A stretch of 64,000 nucleotides of DNA from NCBI RefSeq assembly GCF_021029445.1, contig NZ_CP072610.1:1922001-1986000 (forward strand), in the 5' to 3' direction. The DNA is from Pseudomonas wenzhouensis. GTDB taxonomy: Bacteria > Pseudomonadota > Gammaproteobacteria > Pseudomonadales > Pseudomonadaceae. Shown piece after piece: positions 9,514 through 18,480 of the stretch (the stretch's first letter is position 1; every line of letters starts with the position of its first letter). Under the pieces are notes generated by a model. That model saw only the letters and a list, made by a program, of their open reading frames with translations. It was not told where the DNA came from and ran no database searches. Both the position numbers and the translations under genes were made by a program.

Positions 9514-9527
9514 AAACGAACCGTGAT

Positions 9528-9584
9528 GTAGCCCGGAGGCAATCCGGGAGCTGTCGATAGCCTCCCGGATTGCCGCCGGGCTAC
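9528..9584. repeat. REP-like inverted repeat inside the ccm operon
   Basis: Arms GTAGCCCGG and CCGGGCTAC enclose a further inner palindrome (CAATCCGGGAG / CTCCCGGATTG), giving a long stem-loop between ccmB and ccmC. It belongs to the GTAGCCCGGAT dispersed family seen at four or more other places in this window. Transcribed, it would fold and could influence mRNA stability or expression of the downstream genes. Confidence 0.85.
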
Positions 9585-9606
9585 CTGTAGATGATGAGCG
9601 ATCTGA

Positions 9607-10362
9607 ATGAACTGGACGTGGTTTCACAAGTGGGGTTCGCCCAAGTGGTTCTATGAGATGAGCGGCCGCTGGCTGCCCTGGCTCAGTGTCGCTGCCGTGT
9701 TGCTGATCGTTGCCGGTCTGGTCTGGGGCCTGGCTTTCGCACCACCGGACTACCAGCAGGGCAATAGCTTTCGCATCATCTACATTCATGTTCCGGCGGC
9801 TTTCCTGGCCCAGTCGATCTACGTCACGCTGGCGATCGCCGGCTTGGTCGGGCTGGTGTGGAAGATGAAGCTGGCCGATGTCGCCCTGCAGCAGGCTGCG
9901 CCCATCGGCGCCTGGATGACCGCCATCGCATTGCTCACGGGGGCCATCTGGGGCAAACCGACCTGGGGTACCTACTGGGTGTGGGACGCGCGCCTGACCT
10001 CGATGCTGATTCTGCTGTTCCTGTATTTCGGCGTGATTGCCCTGGGTAATGCCATCAGCAATCGCGACAGTGCCGCCAAGGCCTGCGCCGTGCTGGCCAT
10101 TGTCGGCGTGGTCAATATCCCGATCATCAAGTACTCGGTGGAATGGTGGAACTCACTGCACCAGACCGCCACCTTCAAGATCACCGAAAAACCGGCCATG
10201 CCGATCGAGATGTGGCTGCCGCTGCTGCTGGCCGTGCTGGGTTTCTACTGCTTCTTCGGTGCCGTGTTGCTCTATCGCATGCGTCTTGAAGTGCTCAAGC
10301 GTGAAGCGCGCAGCAGTTGGGTGAAAGCCGAAGTGCAGACATTGGTGGAGGGCAAGGCATGA
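9607..10362 (+). CDS. ccmC: Haem-handling protein CcmC
   Basis: A 251-aa inner-membrane protein with six hydrophobic segments that loads haem onto CcmE. The tryptophan-rich periplasmic haem-binding motif is visible as [20 protein letters not shown], flanked by conserved histidines ([15 protein letters not shown] and [11 protein letters not shown]). The ATG at 9607 follows the repeat element. The stop overlaps the ccmD start. Confidence 0.96.
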   Translation: MNWTWFHKWGSPKWFYEMSGRWLPWLSVAAVLLIVAGLVWGLAFAPPDYQQGNSFRIIYIHVPAAFLAQSIYVTLAIAGLVGLVWKMKLADVALQQAAPIGAWMTAIALLTGAIWGKPTWGTYWVWDARLTSMLILLFLYFGVIALGNAISNRDSAAKACAVLAIVGVVNIPIIKYSVEWWNSLHQTATFKITEKPAMPIEMWLPLLLAVLGFYCFFGAVLLYRMRLEVLKREARSSWVKAEVQTLVEGKA

Positions 10363-10535
10363 GTTTCGCGTCGTTCTCCGAGTTTCTCGCCATGGGCACT
10401 CATGGTGTATTCGTCTGGAGTGCCTACGGCATCAGCCTGGCAATCCTGGCGTTGAATGTGGTGCTGCCAATCCTGGCGCGCCGCCGTTACCTGCAAGACG
10501 AGGCGCGTCGTTTGCGCCGGGAGAAGTCGAAGTGA
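10359..10535 (+). CDS. ccmD: Haem exporter accessory protein CcmD
   Basis: A 58-aa single-span membrane protein that stabilises CcmC and is needed to release holo-CcmE. It has the usual pattern: a short periplasmic start ([20 protein letters not shown]), one hydrophobic helix, and a basic cytoplasmic tail ([19 protein letters not shown]). The ATG at 10359 overlaps ccmC, and the TGA overlaps the GTG start of ccmE. Confidence 0.93.
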   Translation: MSFASFSEFLAMGTHGVFVWSAYGISLAILALNVVLPILARRRYLQDEARRLRREKSK

Positions 10536-11020
10536 ATCCGGTTCGCAAGAAACGCCTGTACATCGTCCTGGCCATCCTCTGTGGTGTCAGCATCGCCGTC
10601 GCCCTGGCGCTGACCGCGCTGCAGGAGAACATCAACCTGTTCTACACCCCCAGTCAGATCGCCAATGGTGAGGCGCCCGAGGGCACGCGCATTCGTGCCG
10701 GTGGTCTGGTCGAAGAAGGCTCGGTGAAGCGCTCCCCCGATACCCTGGAAGTCGACTTCGTCGTCACCGATGGCGCCCATGGCGTGACCATTCGCTACAG
10801 CGGCATCCTGCCGGATCTGTTCCGTGAGGGGCAGGGCATCGTCGCTCTGGGGCGTGTCAATGCAGAGGGCGTGCTGGTGGCTGACGAGGTACTGGCCAAG
10901 CACGACGAGAACTACATGCCGCCTGAAGTCATGCAGGCCCTGGAAAAGAGCGGAATGATGCAGAAGCACAATGAGGCCAAGGCCGCCAAACAAGGCTATC
11001 AGCAGGAGAGCGCACAATGA
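10532..11020 (+). CDS. ccmE: Periplasmic haem chaperone CcmE
   Basis: A 162-aa membrane-anchored chaperone that carries haem covalently from CcmC to the CcmF/H ligase. An N-terminal signal anchor (about 7-29) is followed by an OB-fold domain. The haem-attaching histidine lies in [13 protein letters not shown], matching the HxxxY-type motif. Translation starts at GTG 10532, overlapping the ccmD stop. The C-terminal tail is flexible and basic/glutamine-rich, as usual. Confidence 0.96.
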   Translation: MNPVRKKRLYIVLAILCGVSIAVALALTALQENINLFYTPSQIANGEAPEGTRIRAGGLVEEGSVKRSPDTLEVDFVVTDGAHGVTIRYSGILPDLFREGQGIVALGRVNAEGVLVADEVLAKHDENYMPPEVMQALEKSGMMQKHNEAKAAKQGYQQESAQ

Positions 11021-12990
11021 TTCCCGAGCTTGGCCATCTGGCGATGATCCTGGCACTGTGCCTGTGCCTGGTGCAGGCGACCCTGCCGCTGATCGGAGCC
11101 TGGCGCGGTGACCACCAGTGGATGAGCCTGGCGCAGCCCGCTGCCTGGGGCCAGTTCGCCTTCCTGCTGTTCTCCTTCATCTGCCTGACCTACGCCTTCA
11201 TGGTCGACGATTTCTCCGTCGCCTACGTGGCCAACAACTCCAACACGGCACTGCCCTGGTACTACAAGTTCAGCGCGGTATGGGGCGCGCACGAAGGCTC
11301 CTTGCTGCTGTGGGCGCTGATTCTGGCCGGCTGGACCTTCGCTGTGGCGATCTTCTCGCGCCACCTGCCGGAGGAGATGCTGGCCCGCGTACTGGCAGTG
11401 ATGGGCATGATCAGCATTGGTTTTTTGCTGTTTCTGATCATCACCTCCAACCCCTTCGAGCGCCTGCTGCCGAATGCGCCGGCTGATGGCCGCGATCTCA
11501 ACCCGTTGCTGCAGGATTTCGGTCTGATCGTCCATCCGCCGATGCTGTATATGGGCTATGTGGGTTTCTCAGTGGCATTTGCCTTCGCCATCGCCGCATT
11601 GCTCGGCGGCAAGCTCGATGCTGCCTGGGCGCGCTGGTCGCGGCCCTGGACTACCGTTGCCTGGGCTTTCCTCGGTATCGGTATCGCCCTGGGTTCCTGG
11701 TGGGCTTACTACGAGCTGGGCTGGGGCGGCTGGTGGTTCTGGGATCCAGTAGAAAATGCCTCCTTTATGCCATGGCTAGTGGGCACTGCGCTGATTCACT
11801 CGCTGGCTGTCACCGAGAAGCGTGGCGTGTTCAAGAGCTGGACAGTGCTGCTGGCCATCGCCGCGTTTTCCCTCAGCCTGCTCGGCACCTTCCTGGTTCG
11901 CTCGGGCGTGCTCACCTCGGTGCATGCCTTCGCCACCGACCCGGAACGCGGCGTGTTCATTCTCGCCTTCCTGCTGGTGGTGGTCGGTGGTTCACTGGCG
12001 CTGTTCGCCCTGCGCGCGCCAGTGGTCAAGAGCCGTGTCGGCTTCAGCCTGTGGTCGCGTGAAACCCTGCTGCTGGTCAACAACATCGTGCTGGTGGTGT
12101 CGGCGGCGATGATTCTGCTGGGTACGCTGTATCCGCTGGTGCTCGATGCCCTGACGGGCGCCAAGCTGTCGGTCGGCCCGCCTTATTTCAATGCGCTGTT
12201 CCTGCCGCTGATGGCGCTGTTGATGGCGGTGATCAGCGTTGGCGTACTGGTGCGCTGGAAGGATACGCCGGTGAAATGGCTGGCCGGCATGCTGGCGCCG
12301 GTGCTGGTGGCCAGCGTGGTGCTGGCGGTGATCGCGACCTTCCTGCATGGCGATTTCCACTGGGCTGTGCTTGCGGTGTGCCTGCTGGCCTTCTGGGTAA
12401 TCCTGGCAGGCGCGCGCGACATTCTCGACAAGACCCGGCACAAGGGCCTTCTCAAGGGGCTGCCGGGCTTGGGCCGCAGTTACTGGGGCATGCAGATCGC
12501 CCACCTGGGTTTTGCCGTCTGCGCCGTCGGTGTGGTGCTGACCAGCCTGGGCAGCTACGAGCGCGACCTGCGCATGGCGCCGGGCGATTCGGTGGAGCTG
12601 GGTGGCTATCGTTTTCAGTTCGACGGTGCGGTGCACCACGAAGGCCCCAACTTCACGTCGGACAAGGGCACGGTGCGCGTGTTCGCCGGTGAGCGGCAAC
12701 TGCGCGTGCTGCATCCGGAGAAACGCCTGTATACCGTGCAACAGACCACCATGACCGAGGCCGGTATCGATGCCGGCTTCACCCGCGATCTGTTCGTCGC
12801 CCTGGGCGAACCGCTGGAGCAGGGTGCCTGGGCCGTGCGCATCCACATCAAGCCCTTCGTCCGCTGGATCTGGCTGGGTGGTTTGCTGATGGCGCTGGGC
12901 GGCTTCCTGGCTGCCGCTGACAAGCGCTACCGGATCAAGGTGCGTACCCGCGTGCTGGAAGCCCTGGGTATGCAGGAGGCCAGCGCATGA
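11017..12990 (+). CDS. ccmF: Cytochrome c haem lyase subunit CcmF
   Basis: A 657-aa polytopic membrane protein and core of the cytochrome c synthetase. It transfers haem from CcmE to the CXXCH of apocytochromes. The WWD haem motif is intact ([20 protein letters not shown], about 231-250), and conserved histidines occur in [17 protein letters not shown] and [15 protein letters not shown]. The large periplasmic domain lies near the C-terminus (about 505-610). It overlaps ccmE and ccmG by four bases each. Confidence 0.97.
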   Translation: MIPELGHLAMILALCLCLVQATLPLIGAWRGDHQWMSLAQPAAWGQFAFLLFSFICLTYAFMVDDFSVAYVANNSNTALPWYYKFSAVWGAHEGSLLLWALILAGWTFAVAIFSRHLPEEMLARVLAVMGMISIGFLLFLIITSNPFERLLPNAPADGRDLNPLLQDFGLIVHPPMLYMGYVGFSVAFAFAIAALLGGKLDAAWARWSRPWTTVAWAFLGIGIALGSWWAYYELGWGGWWFWDPVENASFMPWLVGTALIHSLAVTEKRGVFKSWTVLLAIAAFSLSLLGTFLVRSGVLTSVHAFATDPERGVFILAFLLVVVGGSLALFALRAPVVKSRVGFSLWSRETLLLVNNIVLVVSAAMILLGTLYPLVLDALTGAKLSVGPPYFNALFLPLMALLMAVISVGVLVRWKDTPVKWLAGMLAPVLVASVVLAVIATFLHGDFHWAVLAVCLLAFWVILAGARDILDKTRHKGLLKGLPGLGRSYWGMQIAHLGFAVCAVGVVLTSLGSYERDLRMAPGDSVELGGYRFQFDGAVHHEGPNFTSDKGTVRVFAGERQLRVLHPEKRLYTVQQTTMTEAGIDAGFTRDLFVALGEPLEQGAWAVRIHIKPFVRWIWLGGLLMALGGFLAAADKRYRIKVRTRVLEALGMQEASA

Positions 12991-13526
12991 GACGTTTGCT
13001 GCTGCTGTTGCCGCTGCTGGCCTTTCTGGCGATTGCCGTATTTCTCTATCGCGGCCTGTTCCTTGATCCGTCCGAACTGCCTTCGGCGCTGATCGGCAAG
13101 CCATTCCCAGCCTTCAGCCTGCCGTCGCTGGACGATCCCGAGCGTACGCTCAGTGAGGCCGACATCAAGGGTAAGCCGGCGCTGGTCAATGTCTGGGCGA
13201 CCTGGTGCCCGGCTTGCCGACACGAGCATCCGGTGCTGAACAAGCTGGCCGAGGCCGGCGTGGTGATCCATGGGGTCAACTACAAGGATCAGCGCAAGCC
13301 GGCGCAGCAATGGCTGCGCGATCTGCACAATCCCTATCAGCTCAATATCGAGGATGCCAAGGGCAGCCTGGGGTTGGATCTGGGGGTGTACGGTGCGCCG
13401 GAAACCTTCTTCGTCGATGCCAAGGGCATCATTCGCCACAAGTTCGTCGGCACCATCGACGAGCGTGTTTGGCGTGAGAAGCTGGCGCCGATCTACCAGC
13501 AATTGGTTGACGAGGCCCAGCCATGA
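12987..13526 (+). CDS. ccmG: Thiol:disulfide oxidoreductase CcmG (DsbE)
   Basis: A 179-aa membrane-tethered thioredoxin-fold protein that keeps apocytochrome cysteines reduced for haem attachment. The signal anchor is at about 3-22, and the active site is WATWCPACRHEHP (CPAC, about residue 73). GVYGAPETFFVDAKGIIRHKFVG contains the cis-proline region of the family. It overlaps both neighbouring ccm genes. Confidence 0.95.
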   Translation: MRRLLLLLPLLAFLAIAVFLYRGLFLDPSELPSALIGKPFPAFSLPSLDDPERTLSEADIKGKPALVNVWATWCPACRHEHPVLNKLAEAGVVIHGVNYKDQRKPAQQWLRDLHNPYQLNIEDAKGSLGLDLGVYGAPETFFVDAKGIIRHKFVGTIDERVWREKLAPIYQQLVDEAQP

Positions 13527-14011
13527 AGCGTCTGTTGATTTCTGCCGGTTTGGCGCTGGGGCTGTTGGCCAGCGCGCAGGCCGCCATCGATACCTTTGAG
13601 TTCGCCAACGACGCCGAGCGTCAGCGCTACCGCAGCCTGATCGAAGAGCTGCGTTGCCCGAAGTGCCAGAACCAGAACATCGCCGACTCCGATGCGCCGA
13701 TCGCCACGGACCTGCGCAACGAGATCTTCCGCATGCTCGAAGAGGGCAAGAGCAACGAGGAGATCATCGATTTTCTGGTTTCCCGCTATGGCGATTTCGT
13801 CCTCTACAAACCGCCGCTGACCAGCCGCACGCTGCTGCTATGGTACGGCCCGGCCGGCATGTTGGTAATCGGCTTCGGTGTGCTGGGGGGGATTCTCCTG
13901 CGCCGTCGCAGCCAGAACAAAGACCGTTCAGCCGCTGGTCTCTCCGTCGATGAGCAGGCGCGCCTTGCCGCATTGCTCGAGCAAAACTCTCAGGACAACA
14001 AAGACCGATGA
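13523..14011 (+). CDS. ccmH: Cytochrome c-type biogenesis protein CcmH
   Basis: A 162-aa protein with a signal peptide (about 1-20), a periplasmic three-helix domain carrying the redox motif [11 protein letters not shown], and a C-terminal membrane helix (about 101-125) followed by a basic tail. It works with CcmG and CcmI on apocytochrome thiols before ligation by CcmF. It is the short pseudomonad form (CcmH and CcmI are separate genes, unlike the fused E. coli CcmH). Confidence 0.95.
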   Translation: MKRLLISAGLALGLLASAQAAIDTFEFANDAERQRYRSLIEELRCPKCQNQNIADSDAPIATDLRNEIFRMLEEGKSNEEIIDFLVSRYGDFVLYKPPLTSRTLLLWYGPAGMLVIGFGVLGGILLRRRSQNKDRSAAGLSVDEQARLAALLEQNSQDNKDR

Positions 14012-15219
14012 TCGATTTCTGGTTACCCGCCGGGCTGCTGTTGCTGACTGCCCTGGCGTTTCTACTGATTCCCGTGCTGCGCATTCGCAAGCTGCAGGCT
14101 GAGGAAGACCGTACCGCTCTGAATGTCACGCTCTATCAGGAGCGTCTGCAGGAGCTCGAAGCCCAGCGCCAGGCCGGCGTGCTCGACGATGCACAGATGG
14201 AGGCCGGCCGCGCCGAGGCTGCGCGCGAACTGCTCGATGACACCGAAGGTGTGCAGCGTCGCAGCAGCGTACTGGGCGGCAAGATTCCGCTGATTTCGGC
14301 GTTGCTGGTGCCGGTACTTGGCGTGGCTCTGTACCTGCACTGGGGCGCTGCCGATGAAGTCGTGCAGGCGCGCCAACTGGCCGCTGCGCAGCCGCAGAGC
14401 ATCGAGGAGATGACTGCGCGCTTGGAGCAGACCGTGCAGCAGCAGCCGGACTCCGCCGAGGCCTGGTATTTCCTCGGTCGTACCTACATGGCGCAGGAGC
14501 GTGCCGCAGATGCTGCCAAGGCCTTCGGGCGTGCCGTGGACGTCGCCGGACGTGCGCCGGAGCTGCTCGGTCAATGGGCGCAGGCGCTGTATTTCGCCGA
14601 AGGCAAACAGTGGAACGAGCGACTGCAGGCGCTTACCGACGAAGCGCTGCAGGCTGATCCGGAAGAGGTCACCAGTCTCGGTCTGCTGGGTATCGCTGCC
14701 TACGAAAGCCAGCGCTATGCCGATGCCGTGCGCTACTGGGAGCGTCTGGTCGCCGTGTTGCCGGAGCAGGATCCGTCCCGCGCGGCCATCGCCGGTGGTA
14801 TCGAACGTGCCCGCCAGCAGATGGCTGAGGGCGAGCAGCCCAGCACTGCAGCCGAGCCGGACGCCAAGGTTCAGGCGCTGCAGGTCAGCGTATCGCTGGC
14901 GCCCGACGTGCAGCAGAACGTGCAGCCGGACGATGCCGTGTTCATCTTTGCCCGTGCCCTCAGTGGCCCGCCGATGCCGTTGGCGGTCAAGCGCCTGAAG
15001 GTTTCCGACCTGCCGGCGCAAGTCAGCCTGTCGGATGTGGACGCGATGATGCCACAGCTGAAAATCTCCCAATTCGACCAGGTGCAACTGGTGGCACGTA
15101 TATCGCGCGCCGGCAATGCCACTCAGGGTGAATGGATCGGCCAGAGCGGTCCGGTGGCCAACACGGCCACTGATGTACAGACGCTACTGATCGACAGCCG
15201 CGACGGGCAGGCCCAGTGA
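14008..15219 (+). CDS. ccmI: Cytochrome c biogenesis apocytochrome chaperone CcmI
   Basis: A 403-aa protein with two N-terminal membrane helices (about 3-24 and 93-113) joined by a cytoplasmic coiled segment. A large periplasmic TPR domain follows (for example [30 protein letters not shown]), then a C-terminal beta-rich domain. The TPR domain binds the C-terminal helix of apocytochromes and presents them to the ligase. It overlaps ccmH by four bases and the following lipoprotein gene by four. Confidence 0.93.
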   Translation: MIDFWLPAGLLLLTALAFLLIPVLRIRKLQAEEDRTALNVTLYQERLQELEAQRQAGVLDDAQMEAGRAEAARELLDDTEGVQRRSSVLGGKIPLISALLVPVLGVALYLHWGAADEVVQARQLAAAQPQSIEEMTARLEQTVQQQPDSAEAWYFLGRTYMAQERAADAAKAFGRAVDVAGRAPELLGQWAQALYFAEGKQWNERLQALTDEALQADPEEVTSLGLLGIAAYESQRYADAVRYWERLVAVLPEQDPSRAAIAGGIERARQQMAEGEQPSTAAEPDAKVQALQVSVSLAPDVQQNVQPDDAVFIFARALSGPPMPLAVKRLKVSDLPAQVSLSDVDAMMPQLKISQFDQVQLVARISRAGNATQGEWIGQSGPVANTATDVQTLLIDSRDGQAQ

Positions 15220-15542
15220 GACGCCTGGTACTGACTTGCCTGCTTGGCCTTGGTCTGAGTGGCTGCGTCTTGCAGCCGCCGGGTGCGCCGGTCGGTGATC
15301 TGCCACCGGTGCAACAGCCCTCACACCCGCGTTACGCGCCGCCGCCCGGGGTGAACAGCCACTGGAACCCGGCGCTTGGGGTTTATGTGATCGAAGGCGC
15401 GCGAGACCTCTACTACCGCGAGCGCATCTTCTACCGCTGGGATGGTGGCTGGAGCTGGTCGCCACAGGCCGGCGGGCCGTGGCGGGATACCAACAGCTCC
15501 GGCATTCCTCCGGGGCTGTTCCGCCAGTATCAGAATCGCTGA
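15216..15542 (+). CDS. Small putative lipoprotein at the end of the ccm operon
   Basis: A 108-aa protein of unknown function, starting at GTG 15216 inside the ccmI stop (GTGA). The N-terminus is a lipoprotein signal with lipobox LSGC (mature Cys about residue 16), so it should be lipid-anchored. The mature part is proline-rich, then rich in Trp and Tyr ([18 protein letters not shown]), similar to small YXWXD-type lipoproteins. Its overlap suggests co-expression with ccm, but a role in cytochrome assembly is not established. Confidence 0.72.
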   Translation: MRRLVLTCLLGLGLSGCVLQPPGAPVGDLPPVQQPSHPRYAPPPGVNSHWNPALGVYVIEGARDLYYRERIFYRWDGGWSWSPQAGGPWRDTNSSGIPPGLFRQYQNR

Positions 15543-15901
15543 TCGCGTGGTAGGGCGGGAGCCACCCGCCGCATTTCAGATAAGACTTCTCAGGTCGTCT
15601 TTCGCAGGCGCTTCGGCGCGAAGATTGTGGCTTTGCGCCGTGCTTGATTCGCCGCGCGGCGAGGCTCCTGTGCCGCATCCATGTTGAAATCCCGCCCCGT
15701 GGCGAAGCTTTGCCGTTGCGGCATTCTCTCGATTCGCGGCGGGGCGCCGCTCCTACGGGTAGGGGGTATTCCGGGTTTCTGTGTAGGAGCCCCGCCCCGG
15801 GGCGAAGCTTTGCCGTTGCGGCGCTCTCTATTCGCGGTGCAGCGCCGCCCTTGTACGGGCGGCGCATTGACGCTTGACTGACGGATAGCTTCGCTCCGGG
15901 C
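15543..15901. repeat. Non-coding spacer with tandem-like 100-bp repeats
   Basis: No convincing gene is present. A 32-base unit starting CCCGCCCCGTGGCGAAGC at 15691 recurs at 15791 with a single base change (CCCGCCCCGGGGCGAAGC), an offset of exactly 100 bases. It belongs to the Pseudomonas GTAGGAGCnCCGCCCCGGGGCGAA dispersed family. Further palindromes (GCGCCGCCCTTGTACGGGCGGCGC at about 15841) could act as stem-loops at the end of the ccm operon and of the convergent transporter gene. Confidence 0.7.
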
Positions 15902-17359
15902 TCAATGCGCCCAGATCAAACCCACCAGCAGGTAGCAGGCCAGCGTGACGACCACCACGCCGAACAGGTTGAGGGCGAAGCCGGCCTTGATCATCGACTG
16001 TATCTTCATATGCCCGGTACCGAACACGATGGCGTTCGGTGGTGTCGCCACCGGCATCATGAAGGCGCAGCTGGCGGCGATGGCGGCCGGAATCGCCAGC
16101 AGCTCGGCCGGCATCCCCTGAGCCACGGCCAGCGCACCCAGCAGCGGCAGGAAGGCGGCGGCAGTCGCCGTGTTGGAGGTGATTTCAGTGAGGAAGATGA
16201 TCACCAGCACCACCACGCCGATTATCGCGATCACGGGCAGGGCACCCAATGCGCCGAGACTCTGTGCAATCCACTCGGCCAGGCCGGAGCTGCGGATCAC
16301 GCCGGCCAGTGACAAGCCACCACCGAACAGCAGCAATACACCCCATGGCAGTTTGCCGGCGCTTTCCCAGTTCATCAGGAATACACGTTTCTTGGTGTCT
16401 ACCGGGATGATGAACAGCGCCAGTGCAGCGGCGATGGCGATGCTGGTGTCGTTCACACCCGATACCCAGTCGGCGATCAGCGGCTGGAATATCCAGGCCA
16501 GTGCCGTGACCACGAACACCAGTGCCACCAGCTTCTCACCCCGGCTCAGCGGGCCCAGCTCGGCCAGCTCGCTGCGGATCAGTTGAGTGCTGTCATGCCC
16601 GCTGAGGTTGAAGCCGCCACGGGTCAGCCACCACCAGGTAAAGATCAGCATCATCGCGGATACCGGTACGCCCAGCAGCATCCACTGACCAAAACCGATC
16701 TGTACGTCGTAGTTGTCGGCCAGGAAGGCGGCCAGCAGCGCATTGGGCGGTGTGCCGATCAAAGTGGCGATCCCCCCCAGGCTTGCTGCATAGGCAATCG
16801 CCAACAGCAGGGCGGTGGCGAAGCGCTCACGGTCGGTCTCGCTGGTTTTATTTTCACCGGTGAGCATGGCGATCACCGACAGGCCGATGGGCAGCATCAT
16901 GATGGTGGTGGCGGTATTGCTCACCCACATGCTGAGAAAGGCAGTGGCCATCATGAAACCGGCGATCTGCCTGCTCGGCTTGCTGCCCATGGCCAGCAGC
17001 GTCATCAAGGCGATGCGCTTGTGCAGGTTCCAGCGCTCCATGGCCAGGCCCAGGATGAAGCCACCGAGGAACAGGTAGATGGTCGGATTGGCATAGGGCG
17101 CGGTCGCGGCGTTGAGGCTGTCGATGCCCAGCGCCGGGATCAACAGGATTGGCAACAGCGAGGTGGCCGGAATCGGGATGGCCTCGGTCGACCACCAGGT
17201 TGCCATCAGCAAGGCCAGGCCAATGGTGGCCCAAGCTGTCTCGGAAAGCCCCGCTGGTGGTTCGGTAACCAGGCACAGGAGCAGTAGCAATGGACCCAGG
17301 ATCAGGCCAATCCAGGCGGCTTTGGCAGCAGCCGTGGATTCATGGGTGGTAACGGCCAT
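15902..17359 (-). CDS. DASS/SLC13-family sodium:dicarboxylate/sulfate symporter
   Basis: A 485-aa polytopic inner-membrane protein of the divalent anion:Na+ symporter family. Typical motifs are WWSTEAIPIPATSLLPILLIP, the Na+/substrate motif SNTATTIMMLP (about 155) and its C-terminal inverted-repeat counterpart TEITSNTATAAAFLPLLGAL. Family members import C4-dicarboxylates, citrate, tartrate or sulfate; the substrate cannot be read from sequence. The ATG at 17359 (MAVTTHES) has AAGGA eight bases upstream and is preferred to the start 22 codons further out. Confidence 0.88.
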   Translation of the reverse strand: MAVTTHESTAAAKAAWIGLILGPLLLLLCLVTEPPAGLSETAWATIGLALLMATWWSTEAIPIPATSLLPILLIPALGIDSLNAATAPYANPTIYLFLGGFILGLAMERWNLHKRIALMTLLAMGSKPSRQIAGFMMATAFLSMWVSNTATTIMMLPIGLSVIAMLTGENKTSETDRERFATALLLAIAYAASLGGIATLIGTPPNALLAAFLADNYDVQIGFGQWMLLGVPVSAMMLIFTWWWLTRGGFNLSGHDSTQLIRSELAELGPLSRGEKLVALVFVVTALAWIFQPLIADWVSGVNDTSIAIAAALALFIIPVDTKKRVFLMNWESAGKLPWGVLLLFGGGLSLAGVIRSSGLAEWIAQSLGALGALPVIAIIGVVVLVIIFLTEITSNTATAAAFLPLLGALAVAQGMPAELLAIPAAIAASCAFMMPVATPPNAIVFGTGHMKIQSMIKAGFALNLFGVVVVTLACYLLVGLIWAH

Positions 17360-17652
17360 GGCGCGCTTCCTTATTGTCAAAAGGGCGGGCTTTATAGCCC
17401 AGGGTGCGACTTTATGACCACGCAATGGCTATCCGGTTTTGCTTCAGCCTGTTTCAGAAGGGCGATGGCCCTGGCAATGCTCTGCTGAGCAGCGGCTGCA
17501 CATATTGCGGGTGGTTGCCGGCAATACGGGCAGCACTGGCTGCATGGCGTTGCTCAGTAAGGCCGTCAGGTTCCGTAAGAAAAGTGCCTGCGTAGGGTGC
17601 TGCCTGGTCAATAACGGGCTGGAACGCGATGAAGGCACTTGCGTGTGCGACT

Positions 17653-18429
17653 CTAGGCCGTTGGTGGGGTGTCCCTGAGCACCCTATGCCAGCTTTGCAG
17701 GGCGACTCTTATCAGCCAGCAGGCGAGGATAAAGGGCAGGGTCAGTACGGACAGGCCAAGGCTGGCGAACCCGAATTGCAATAGCAGGGCGAGCAGCACG
17801 CCTGCCCCGAGAGCCAGCGGGCAGCGATGCACCTGGCTCAGGGCGATAGCCGCGAGGCTGGCGTTAAATCCGTAGAGGCCGCTCAGGGCGGCATCGGTGG
17901 GCCAGCCATTGGCCATCGCCAGCATGAGTCCGTCGCTGGAACCCAGCAACGCCCAGAGCGCTGCGCGGTCATCGGCCAGGCGCAATCCGAGCAGCAGGCA
18001 CAGGCCGGCCCATGGTGAGTCGAGAAAAATCACCTGCCCCAGGCCGCATAGCACGGCGAGCGATAACTGCAGGGCGTTCAGCTCAGGCGTAGCGGCTATG
18101 TCTGCCGGGGGAGCGAGTGGCGGCTGGAGCTGACCGAACAGAGCCAGCAACAGCCAACTCAGCAGCACGAAGGGAAAGGTGAAGGCGGGTAGCCAGCCAT
18201 GCTGGCGCATGCGCCGCATCCAGGGCGCCAGCAGCAGGCTGGAGAGGGCGGCGCTGGCGATGATCAGCACGGGCAGCAGCGGCGTCCACGGCAGTTTAAG
18301 GCTGAGCAGCAGGCCGAGCAGGATGCCGTTGTAGCCGTACAGGCCGATGGCGATGTCCGCAGGCGGGTAGCCGCGGCGTTGCGCAATCAGCATCAGCAGG
18401 TGCGCAAGGCCCAGGCGGCTCCGCGACAT
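17653..18429 (-). CDS. Urea transporter family protein, N-terminally shortened
   Basis: A 258-aa membrane protein related to bacterial urea channels (UT/Yut). UT proteins are internal duplications. The second repeat is complete (LCGLGQVIFLDSPWAGLCLLLGL to GLYGFNASLAAIAL). The first repeat begins only at SRSRLGLAHLLMLIAQ...GLYGYNGILLGLLLSL and lacks the expected opening helix with its own GQVxFQ motif, about 40-45 residues. Just upstream in frame are 10 codons and then a TGA inside a REP-like palindrome, so the missing part is not encoded nearby. It is probably a truncated, non-functional gene, although the ORF is otherwise open. A channel lacking half of one repeat is unlikely to work. Confidence 0.68.
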   Translation of the reverse strand: MSRSRLGLAHLLMLIAQRRGYPPADIAIGLYGYNGILLGLLLSLKLPWTPLLPVLIIASAALSSLLLAPWMRRMRQHGWLPAFTFPFVLLSWLLLALFGQLQPPLAPPADIAATPELNALQLSLAVLCGLGQVIFLDSPWAGLCLLLGLRLADDRAALWALLGSSDGLMLAMANGWPTDAALSGLYGFNASLAAIALSQVHRCPLALGAGVLLALLLQFGFASLGLSVLTLPFILACWLIRVALQSWHRVLRDTPPTA

Positions 18430-18447
18430 CCAGCGTTGGCTATATGC

Positions 18448-18472
18448 GTAGCCCGGATTTCATCCGGGCTAC
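18448..18472. repeat. REP-like palindrome between pyk and the urea transporter gene
   Basis: GTAGCCCGGATTTCATCCGGGCTAC-type inverted repeat, 8 bases after the pyk stop codon on the minus strand and 18 bases before the shortened urea transporter start. It places a stem-loop at the end of the glyoxylate operon. Confidence 0.85.
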
Positions 18473-18480
18473 GGGGCGAG

